From contig JACYXH010000429.1 in NCBI GenBank assembly GCA_026745465.1, positions 3,606,025 through 3,670,024 of the forward strand: DNA of 64,000 nt, given 5' to 3'. Under the pieces are notes generated by a model. That model ran no database searches, was not told where the DNA came from, and was given only the letters and a program-made list of their open reading frames with translations. Positions within the stretch are counted from its first letter, which is position 1; each line of letters opens with the position of its first letter. Position numbers and translations under genes: made by a program. Shown here piece by piece: positions 44,739 through 61,065 of the stretch. This stretch comes from Lota lota. Its lineage: Eukaryota > Chordata > Actinopteri > Gadiformes > Lotidae.

Positions 44739-47700
44739 TTTATTAGTGAACAATCCTTTCAAATCAGCCACAATAAAATAAAAAACGATTGCACTACTTG
44801 ATAAAGCAGAACTAGCAACTTTCATTTAAAAAAAGTACAAATTTTAAAAATTTCAAACCGTATACAGATGTATATATAATACACTAACTAGTTGTTAATT
44901 GCTACAAACAATATGATTCCAATGGAATGAAAAAATTATAGCAGAAGAACTGTTTCCTATATATAATATATATTATTTTCTTTTTTCCTCCCCAAAATAC
45001 AAACATGGCTAAAATGAGGTAACTGTAAATGTGCAAGTACCAAAGCAAAATCTCTGCCTAACACAGGACACGTGCCCCTGGCTCTGTGGGAGGGTTGGTA
45101 ATCGGTTATCTAGCCAAGGACCCCTAGAGGCCAGGGGAAGTAAGAACAGTGAACCACTATCCCACCACAGCAAAATCCATCGGTAAACAAATGGCATCAA
45201 CAAAGCAATTAATACACTACAAATCCCCGATAATGTTTTTTTAGCTGCTTATTGGAACACGTTTTTCCACCACACAAGCTGTGAGATTATTCAGTAATTG
45301 TTTGCAACAGAAAGACTACAAGACTATTTTATAATTCTTCTTAAAGACTGTGATTACTTATGTCTTACAGGGAGGTTACATATTGATTTTTATTTAATAG
45401 GGTAGTTGATGTCATCAATCAAATACATATTCAAAGTAACAGTGCTAAATTTAAGCGAATTTAGTGAACAATACATTGTATATTGATACACTAAGTGAAG
45501 GAGCCTATAAAAGGCAGGTGCAGTATTACACTGAAATAAGTATGAATATAGATTTTTTTTAATTGCTTAAACTATACTGATTTTTAACTGACAATGTTAC
45601 AGGTATTGGTATAACATGCTTTTTAAGAATACATAGGATCCATGACAAACTAATGCATTCACGCCAGTGACAGTTATACCTAAAGCAGAACATCTAGCAC
45701 CTTTTCACTATGGCTTTTGATAAACTACAGTAGTTTCAGAGCATGTATTTTGGGCAAAAACATTAACACGGTGAATTTAAGAGTTCAAATCATGGGTTCA
45801 AGACGACTTAAATTTTTTTCTCCTTAAAAGAAAAGAAAACAGGAAAAAGGATAGCGCATAAAATCTTGTAGTCATTCAGTTCTATTACAAATGTGTGCAG
45901 TACGATGCATGGCAGTTATCAGCTGAGCGTTTAAAATCTGAAGCCAACTAGAACAAAAACTCTGTTGGGATCTGGTCGACAAGCATGCATATTGTGCCCC
46001 GTTTACATTGTTCTTCACCAGATTTTCTAGTTATCTTCCATCCACTTATTTTTTAAATTGTCATTTTTTCTTCTTCAAAATCATGCAACACCTCTGAAGT
46101 AGTTTTGGAAGTGATTTAGGTAGGAAAATGTGCACCCAGCACATATTTAAAATGGCATCACAACCGCTATGTCTTAACATGGGGTTAAAGTACAAGAACA
46201 GAAGGTAAACAGGTTTGAATAATACACTTGTAATGAGTTGCAGTGTATACATTGCCTCTTTTCTGTGAATATTCATAACGTCTTTATTATCTTTTCTTCT
46301 TGCATGCCTGTCTTTAAACGAGGTTAATTGTACTATTATCGACAGAAAATAATATAGAAGAATTGTTTATATGACGATATGGTCTGAGAAACAAAAGAAA
46401 AGTGTTTAAATATACCCTTTCATGGCATCTTTTCCATTTGAAATGGAGTGTTTTCCTTTGTTTTTATATGTTGAGAGGCCCTGAGTATTTTTTTTTACTT
46501 ACAATATAAGCCAGCAAAAAGATATTATGTACACATAGGTTAATTCTCAAAGCTGTGGGTTTAACGCATTAAATGGCTTCTTTTTACTTGAAGGTGGCAC
46601 ACATTAAAAACGCAATAGCGTGATTAAAAAAGAAAAGAAAATGGCTTCCCTCTACACAAACACCATGGATTAAAAACTGCCTGTTAGTGCATCTTGGGAC
46701 AGTTATAGTGAATCAATAGCCCCCCACCCTCCCCCCAACCTAAATTCACTAAGTTTGGTAGTGAATTCACAGGCAGAGAACAAGATGTCTTTACAGTGCA
46801 ACTACTCAACAATTCCAGCTCATATCAATTCATCTTTGTCCACTCATGGTTGTGACAGTAGCAGAAGTGTCCCCAGTGACTTCTAGAAAGGGTTTTCAAC
46901 ATTCCTTAGTCTTCAAAACAAGCCATTATATCGAAGAGCATTCACGCCAAAAGCTACAAATACTATTTACTGTGACCGTTGCCAGGGGCTATACCTGACC
47001 AAGTTTGCTGGAATTAAGAAATTAAAAACACCATACACAAAAACGATGTTAGTGCTCCAACTGATTCCTTCTATGCATTTTCTCTACTGGACTAAAACCA
47101 ATAAATAAACTTAAAAAACATACACAAACGGAATACCTTTTTAAAAAGAGGGTTAAATGACGAAGTGAAACATTAGTAATAAGTTTGTGCTTGTCAAGGT
47201 CATAAGAAGGCAGATATTGAAATATTGAAAACAGTAGGCTATATCTGTAATATTTGGCTCACAAAGAAATCAAAAAGCCTGGTGCTCCAAACAAGGAAGG
47301 AAAGAAAATTTCATTTTTAACCACCGGTCATTGCACATATTGCTTTCTGCGCATCATCCCTCCAGCACTGCCTTCAGAATACCACTTCCGTCTATACCAC
47401 TGAGTTTAAAAAAATGGAACCAAAGCATTATCCTCCTAATTTTTCCCTCCCTCCTCTACACTTTCTGGATAAGCAAGACAGATTTAAGTTTTCTTCCTTG
47501 CTTTATCTGTATACTTTTGTTAAAATTAGTTTGATACATTTGGTGGCAATGCTTGATTAAAATATTGCTAGTCTGAATCAACAGTCCATGCAAATCCTAA
47601 CATGCTGCCCTGTATCCAGTGGTTACACAATGCATCGGCTCTGTGGACAGGACAAACACACATATACACGCACGACAACCACACACGCACGCGCACACCT

Positions 47701-48735
47701 GTATGCAGGGAGACCGCTGACGTGGAGGATCCCCTCAGAAAGAAGCAGTCTTTTGTCCTCCTCTACTCAGTTTCACAAGCACATCACCCTCAATGAAACT
47801 GCTGCCTCCTCTATCCATAAATCCAGGACTGCTTCAGTACAGATCTGTGTCCGTAGAGTTCAAAAAAATAAATAGTTCCTGTCCCATAATTTGCAGTCCA
47901 TAACCTCAGGCTTAACCAAATTGGAACCAGTTTTTTTTTCTTCTTTAAAACCACACCAAGTCACACTTTCACAATAGCATTGGCTAATCCCCTCCCCCCC
48001 CAAAAAGGAAGAAAACGGGGTAAACTATTGAAATAATCAATACATTATTGCAAAACATACATTATTAACAAGTCACTTTGCCCAAGACCTAACATAAACA
48101 TGCATCTATGAAGGACAGCCATTTGCCTCCAAACACAGATATCCATGTTGAAGAATTCATATTCTGTTTCTGCTAATTGCACAAAGTGTCTGGTCTGCCG
48201 ACCTACAGCACCACCACTCCCATCTTCTCTCAGCGCAGGACATCCCCCATTAACGAACACCACAATCCACATTGCAAGATTTAAAATAATAAAAGAGGAA
48301 CAGAAACCTTGTGAACTAAAGCAGCAGTACAATGTCGTGGGGGGAAAATCTTTGGAATTTTGCAACAAGGGAGTGGGGGCGGGTGGAGGGGGCAGAGACA
48401 TAAGTGGCTGGCAATCCCAGAACTCTGGCTATAGGCTGCGAAAGGCAGTGGGTTTCAATACACTCACACATTGAAGCACAGCAGAGGTATGATGGCTTCC
48501 AGGAAACCATCCTGGATTGCTTTTTTTTTTTTTCGGGTGGGGATGTAAGCTTTATTTACTGGAGGACGTCGGTCGAGGTTGTGGCAGGTGTGGGTGTTCC
48601 CCGGCCTCCTCCTCCTCCTCCTCCACCCATCCGCTCAGCCCCCCTCCTCCCCACCCCCACCCAGACGGTGTCTGGCCGGGGGGGGGGGGGGGGCTCTGCC
48701 ATACGTGGATCTCCTAACCGCGAGACCACGGGTCC
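44739..48735 (-). other. RNF44: RNF44 3' UTR, probable long form
   Basis: On the minus strand a proximal AATAAA lies at 48551-48556, about 180 bases past the RNF44 stop, and a distal one at 44739-44744. The 4 kb between is AT-rich, has no coding exon and few repeats, as expected for the long 3' UTR that RNF44 carries in vertebrates. Close to the stop are a 15-base C run (plus-strand G run, about 48679-48693) and a CCT repeat at about 48604-48623. Which end is used cannot be told. Confidence 0.4.
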
Positions 48736-53316
<4,581 letters not shown>

Positions 53317-53453
53317 TGGTGACGTCGTACAGACGATTCACTCCCCGGGAAAATAACCTTAAAAGGAGACACTTGTGTTGTCGCCTCTGATTGTCTTCAC
53401 CCTGTGAAAACACAACGTGGGTTCAACCATAAATTTGAAATTCTATAAAGATA

Positions 53454-53620
53454 ACACTTTATTAATCCTGGAGATTCAGATGTTACAAGCAGCAAATAAC
53501 ACAAATATAAAGTGAAAGTTAAGGCAGAATAGCAGTAACAAGATGACTAAACAAACATTCACGTCTGTGAACATACTGCTGGCAATTGGGTTAGGGAGAG
53601 CAATATAATCGAATTAAATA
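53454..53620 (+). repeat. LINE-tail-like fragment (Rex-type)
   Basis: CACTTTATTAATCCTGGAGA followed by TTCAGATGTTACAAGCAGC resembles the common fish tail CTTTATTAATCCC-GGAGGAAATTCAG-TGTTACAGCAGC. It is diverged and has no coding capacity. Family assignment is from memory. Confidence 0.5.
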
Positions 53621-54893
53621 GAATAAAGTGAAACGGTATATTTGCATATTTCTATGGCTCTTGCTACCCATTTACATTGCTATTTTAACAACCAACAACT
53701 CTTTATAATTCGATTTTAACTAAATATAGGAAAGGACTGACAGGAAAAGATAGGATAGAAGCATAAACTCAGACAGGATGAACGTTTCAGCACAGGGGGC
53801 GCTGCAGCTTACGGAACACAAACATGGACAGCCATGTGCTCCAGAAACAAAGCAACAACAAAGGATGTGCTGGTAGACTAGCAAAACCGCTAGCAAACAG
53901 TGCAACTTGCAGGCCGTAATAGTAAACTATAATTTTACCATTTCAAACCCAGCACCGGAGAAGCAATCAAAATATTATGCAATCAACAACTGAGTCCCGA
54001 TCCATTTTTTTTAACCACCATAAGAACCTTGATCAGTGCAAACGATCCAACATTAGCCCCCCTAGCTACTACCGCTGCAAACATTAAGTCCAACCAGCGA
54101 TCATTGAGCCGATATTGGTTCTTGCCAATGTACTTAATCATCGATCGTTAAGTTTGTTGAAGTTTGAAGCGTATCTGTCAGATGTGGCTCATAATGTGAG
54201 GCCCATAGCTCTGAACCCAACTTACTTTCTTCCAGGCTGCTTTTGCTGCTCGTTAGCTTGTATTAAGAAAATGTGCTTGCAGGTGTTCCAGTTTCGTATA
54301 TGCCGAGTTATATTAACATAAATTACACCACACGGCTATTGTGGATGGTTAACATGATCGTTAACGTCAACCTGATCGTTGCAACAGTTTTCTTAATAAA
54401 CGCTGAGAATGCAACGCTGGGACAGGCTTTCTGCTGTTACCTCTAATCAGATATAAAGGTTCAACTGCATGGGAGATCCGCTTCCACTGAAAACGAAAAC
54501 GCAATATTTTATATACGAACGTGTTATACTTTAGCGTTGAACGAAGAAAACCGTCATAGACACGCTGATAGGGTTCAAGTTTTTGGATAATTTAAAGCTT
54601 TACTTCGCGCGAGGACGTTCATCGAAGTGTTTCGCGTTAAGCCACGCCCTTATCCTTGTTGTAAGCACAAAATTCCACCAATCAGAACCGACGTAGGCGC
54701 CACATAATGTTGAGTCCAGTTAAATCGATCCAGTCGATCAAAATAAACAATCAATTCACGCTCTTATTTCGAATAGCATGAAGCACAGGCAGGGATGATT
54801 CACAAAACCGAAAACCGCATGTGATTTTGGATTTAAATAAATCCATTGCACAATATGGATCAACAAGCACTTCACGCCAACTTTCCGTTTAAA

Positions 54894-55013
<120 letters not shown>

Positions 55014-55930
55014 GCTTTGTATGAATAACTAAAACTGTATTATATTCATTCCATCCTATTGTACTTTTTGGCCAAAGTAGGCATATCCATAACCCAGAAA
55101 TGCATGTACGCGTTCCAGTGGTATTTTCCCTGTGTGCATATCAAGTGGGATTAGAAGAACAAACCATAAGGAGAGACAGACAACTAGCAACAACTTGAAA
55201 CATTTAATTGTGCTTGAAGCGTAGGTCTACTCATTGAATATGGTAAAATATTAAGCATGTGAACATATGCGCATGCATCCATCAGTCAAAGTTAAACTCC
55301 TTACAACGGCGTAGACTGTTCAATCGATTATGTAAAGTAGCATTGTAGGCCTAAAAGCTCAAATGTACACATGCACGATTGAGTCTGCAGATCAATGGCT
55401 AAAGAGCACTATCTGTAACCACCGCAGAATTGGCCTTCAAACCAAGAAACCACTGATACCAGTTAAGAGTCTCAGCCATGTGATTAACGTTAAAGTTAAC
55501 ATGCATGTCACACATAGGCCTATAATATTAGGCCGAGTTCAGTGCAGGGCCGGTACAACTAAAATAAACCACTATCGTCCTTCGGCTGCTCGATCATCGA
55601 ACTTTGAAACAACACAGCAGGTGTAATTTGCAATGTCGATGCATGGACTATGCTGTTCTAAGTAAGGAATGGAGCGGTTTGCGGCTAGATGTAAACATTG
55701 CAACGTCGCACTCGGTAGCAAGAAAAACAAGGAGGGGCTGGAGTCTGTGCTGGGTGACAGCACGGGAAATAGTCTTCGCCACCAGCCTCCATATGCAACG
55801 CAAACAATCTCAAATAAAGTCAAAACAATCTCTTACCAATAAGGACCTGATTGTAAATGTGCAGGCATCCGATCACCGTTATTTCCCCGTAGTCCTCACA
55901 TGACGTTAGGTTGAGCGCGTTATCCTACGG

Positions 55931-57553
55931 TCGGCTGTTCCCGTGTATAGAACATTCCGCGGATTTCACCACTAGTGTGAAAAAGGTACATACGTTAGAG
56001 TTTCTGTTTATACATCGTATATGATTGGGATTTAATGATATATTATCGCATGGGGTATTGGAATAAAATTAGGGATAATTATTTTAAGTAGTATGTAGGC
56101 CAACGCAGCTACACAGTTCTTTCGCGTTTGTGTATTCACATTTACCATTACCCCCATGTCTACGTATCTTGAGAGCGCACTCTAGTCTGCCATCTTTACC
56201 GTAATGGACAGATTACGTGTGTGTATGATTTGGGTAGCATAAGTAGACCTATTTGTACGGAAAGCATAGGTGTCAAGACGCCCCTCGACCAGAAACACAA
56301 TTATCGATAAGTAAACTCATACTATGCATTCATTAAAAACAATGGATCATGAACTATTCGTGTATTGATAATCATTTACTGTTTATTATAGCATATAGAC
56401 TGAAATACAAATGTGTTAATTGTTATGCTATTAACTGAGAAATCTGTTATAGCAACAATGGTAATACAACTAATTATACATATTTAAGTTTAGTTTAGTT
56501 GTGTTCTCTTTTGTTGTCACATGTAACATTTATTTTAATCTTAAAAGCATTCCGGGTTCATTCAAGCCTTAAAGTCCATGAGGAATTAATTTATACAATG
56601 CTAATGTCCAATCTTATATCTAGGCATTTCTTTAATCGTTTTTTTTTCGTATTAGAAATGCTCCATTTTATTGTTATCTTCCTTTAACCTACTACCCAAC
56701 TTTTGTGTCTGTTGTTTATTCTCTGTGCTGTTTTGTGAACAGCTACATGGTTATGAAGGACGGGAATGAAGGAACACAACTCTTTGTTTAGGGCCCTTTC
56801 ATCACGAGAACAGAGACAGAGGGGTGCGTGTGTGTGTGTGTGTGTGTAATTGTGAGTGTGTGTGTGTGTGTGTGTCTTTATGAGAAAAGCTCATTAATGA
56901 GGTGAACAGATCTCTGGTTAGAAGCCCACAGTGTGCTTCCGATTTGACACAATAGCAGACCAAATGATCAGATGATATTCTCACAAGGCACAAGACAGAG
57001 GTGTCTACTACTAAACACCATTACCTTTTAGGCACAAACGTCATCTTAGATCATTTGGTTTTGAAGCTATGTGCTTCCAGCGACGACCCTCGCTAATGGG
57101 GACCCTATTGTGGCATTTTGCCATGAGGGTGACGTTCACATGAAGGGGCCGGCCAACCAGATAACCCATTATTATGACCACCCTCAAATATCCTATCAGG
57201 CATACAGGACGGGGAAAGGAAAGAAAGATGCAGAAAAAGAGTAAAAGATACACGGCAACACAAAGAAAAAAAAACGTTTGTTAAATGTGGATTGTGACTT
57301 ATTTTTCTTGCTGTGCTGTGCATTTGGACTGTTCATGATATCAGGTCATCCGTTTGGCTCAAGGAGAGAGCAAGAGGAAGATTCCGTGGCATCAATAGAG
57401 ATCGGTTTCGGTGGAACTAATATACACACACACACTCACACACACACGCGCGTGGGCACACACATACACACGCAAACGCACATGCACACACGCGCACACA
57501 CACACATGTGGCAGGTATAGGGCTCTGTTATGGGCTGGGTCTTTCTTGTAAAT
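55931..57553. other. Spacer between divergent RNF44 and CDHR2
   Basis: AT-rich DNA without recognisable exons. It holds short GT/CA runs at about 56828-56875 and 57421-57511, and open frames without similarity. Confidence 0.5.
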
Positions 57554-57661
57554 GTTAATCATTCATATTTACAGCTGGGAGACGGTTATCAGGGTGCCAA
57601 AGCAACAGGCAAAGGTCCACTCTAGTTCAGTGTTTGAGGAGCAGCTTGAGATCAGCATCTG
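57554..57661 (+). promoter_or_regulatory. CDHR2: Predicted CDHR2 promoter element and non-coding first exon
   Basis: GTTAATCATTCAT at 57554-57566 matches one half of the HNF1 consensus (GTTAATNATTAAC) exactly and the other half partly. About 95 bp on, CATCTG/GTAGGT ends a plausible non-coding exon at 57661. A good acceptor (TTTTTGCCTCAG) at 58323 sits 8 bases before the CDHR2 ATG, so the leader would be spliced. CDHR2 is an enterocyte and kidney gene in mammals, where HNF1 is a usual driver; binding here is inferred. Confidence 0.4.
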
Positions 57662-58331
57662 GTAGGTCTCTCTGTCCTCCTACCATAATTCTCAGATAGA
57701 ATAAGAAGTATTTTGCCAGGTAACAGATATAACAGCTATTGGCAAAATGTTTGTTTGGTTATGTAAATTGAAAGAGTCAATCAGTTGCTTTGACTAGCCA
57801 GTCAATGTTTTCTCTTATTGTGCGTACTTGAATGCAGACGGATGAGGATGAGGTGTTAACATTCAGAATTGTGTAATGTATGAACCAGGGCTATATGTTT
57901 GTATGTTTAGAATAGTATTGTTTTATGTTATTTAGCCAATAGCCACATGTTTCCAGACATGTGCCAAAACTTCAGTCTTTTTGTTCATAAGTTTCATGTT
58001 TCTATTACATTTTATGGTTTTATGATATTGTGGCTAACATTCCGTTCAGTCTGAGATTACGTTTATGATTTACTAAAAGTCAACTTTTGTATGCATTAAT
58101 AAAATGAATTACAGCAACCATATTTCTCATGAAATTGTATTAAATGTAAGTAAATTGCTACATATAATTTATTTATTTGACATGTAGCAATTTTCCAGAA
58201 GTACACGACAGGACATACCTACATGTTTTATTTGACCAATGTCTAAAGGAAGAAATTAACCAATAGGCCTAAATAACGACCTGTAAAGAAACCTTTTCCC
58301 CCACGGTTATGTTTTTGCCTCAGGGTTAGGC

Positions 58332-61034
58332 ATGGGTAGGCCTACGATCGCAGCGAGCAGCTTACTGCTTCTGTCTGTCACTGCTTTGATCACTTTAACA
58401 AATGGTGAGTTGAGCTTCATATTTTAAAACAATTAGCCGATGTGACCTGTGGATTCTAACAACCTAATATTTTCTTTGAAATTCTTCTGCAGCAAATATG
58501 ACTCCTGAAATTCTTAATACTATTGAAAACTTGTGTGAAGACATTCCTAAAGGTGTGTATACAATATTCAATACTAATTGCATTTTTTGTATGTGTAAAA
58601 ATCAACCAGTCTCACAATGAGGTGTGCTGTTCTTGTTGCTTTCAAAGACCAACATGCATTCAATATAAGGGCAACGGATAAGGAAAATGACAAACTGAAA
58701 TATAGAATCAGTGGAATCAATGCCAGGTTCTTCAATGTGAACCCAGACACTGGAAATGTCACAATAAAGTCCAAACTTGATCGAGAGGTAAGGAGCTTTA
58801 TTATAGATTTATTTCTTTATCACGATAAAGTAACTTAACCTCGATATCGCATTTGTGAACCATATTTGTGTTTAAATATCTTTAAAAAAATCTTAAATAG
58901 TTTTTCAGTAACACTATAAAACAGGCTATTATTAAATTATTAATTATTTTAATAATTGAATGTATTCTTTTTGTTTTGGTTCTCCTTACATCAAGGCTCA
59001 TGACACATTTTCGATTGAAATCGAGGTTTCTGATGGCTCCAATGTGGTAAAATGAAAAATAGTTTCTGTAAATCAAATAATTTGTATTGCTGTTTATTAT
59101 CATTGTATTGTATTCATAAAAGCATCCATACTTATCCGTGTTTTTTCAGGCTTCTAAATCACTACCAATAATACTAATAGATGCTAATGACAACCCACCC
59201 ATGTTTGTGGACTCCTCATACAATGTTGATGTCAAAGAGGTAAGTGGGACATGTTCTTGCTGCTGATTAGTTTCAAATACCTCTGAAAAATAATAATATA
59301 TATATATAAATGTGTCCATTTCTTTATTCTTTATTCACCACAAAATGAATTAAGAAACAACAGGTTAATTTACAGCACAATCCCATAATTTTCAAAAGTA
59401 TCATCCCACCTGTTGCAAACTCAATTAAACTCATGACAAGTTTGCTATGATTTAGTGCAGCTGCCATTGCTAAGTCTTGTTTGTCTGAATAAAGATAAAG
59501 AGATAGTGTGTTGAGAAGAAATGGCCCCCATGTTTTGCACCATAATAATAGAACCCTATTACAATGTCATAACCAGGACTGCAAAATACAACAAGTTTAT
59601 AGTTTCTTCTACCCTTCAAATTGAAACAACGCCAGGACATATACTAGCCAACAATGATGATCCACTATTGTGTCTGATTCTGCTCTTTATTCATTCTTCC
59701 TTCCAATATCTAGAATGCATCTGTGAACACCATTTTATTTAAAGTATCAGCAACTGATGAGGACACTGGGCTGGCAGGCGGTGTGAAATACAAGATTGAT
59801 GAAGTTAGTTGGCCAATACATTTTTATCCATAATATAAATAGTAATTTGCCATGACTGTGTTTTAAATCCCATTTTTTCAAATGTATTTTCCAGGTTTCT
59901 CCAATTGATGGAGAAAGTCCCTTTACTATTGGGGAACGTAACGGCGAGGTCAAACTAAGGCAAGCTCTAAACTACACTTCTTTGAGCACCTTCTACCGGC
60001 TAAAGATAAATGCGTCTGTAAGTATTTTGCATATAAAATTATATTTTGTAATGGGTTGTCCAGTGTAATTGTAGCCCTCTGTGCAATGTGTAGTACATCT
60101 CACATCTTCCGTTCTAATGGCGGCCCACTTTGATCCCATACCAGGATGGCGGAGGTATCACTTGCACAGAGACTAAACCCCTGTCGAGTGTCATCTATGG
60201 CTTCATCACAGTGTTGGACGTTCCGGACCTCAATCCCAGATTCCTATCGCTTCCGTACAGTGGATCAGTGACAGAAGGATCCCCGTTGGTCAGTGACGTT
60301 CTGACCCCACACTAGTGAATGGACACAGTTTAGTCTGTTGAGAATTATACGTGTACTGAGTGTCACCAGAATCAAGAAAACAGTCAAAAGTACAGACAAA
60401 CAAAGAAAAAAAAACAGCATGTCTACGTAATATAGATCCAATGGAAAGCCAATAATTATACTATTGAGTCATTTGATATTTTCACATGCGTAAGGACGAT
60501 GGTTTTGTGTCCAGCACGTTTAATTGTAGTTACTCCCAGCACAACTCCAGTGTTTACGCAGTGTTACTTTCAAGGCAGATGTTCAGGTTGTGTGATTTCC
60601 TCTCACCAGGGAACGACAGTGCTTACAGTGGTAGCCATAGACCAAGACACAGGGGTCAACGACAAAATCCTCTACACCATAGAAGGTGAGCGTCAACAAT
60701 GACAACAGTTATTTGTAAACACGATAACTTTAAGAATGGAATGGATGCACGTGATGGAACACCATCTTCTTCTCTTTGTGTCAGCAGGCTCAAGCAAATC
60801 AGTGCTCTTCAACATCTCAAAAACTGACGGGTGTCATATCTGTCATATCAGACATTGACCGGGAAGCCATCGGTGATAGTATTACACTGAAGGTCAAGGT
60901 AGGTTGATTTTAAACCATTTCCTTTAGCAAATTATCTTTTATGTCATTGATCAAATACTTTTAAGACATTTTAGACATTTAAGGTCATGGCACCAATGGC
61001 CCATACCGATGATTATTGAAATGACATATGCTTA

Positions 61035-61065
<31 letters not shown>

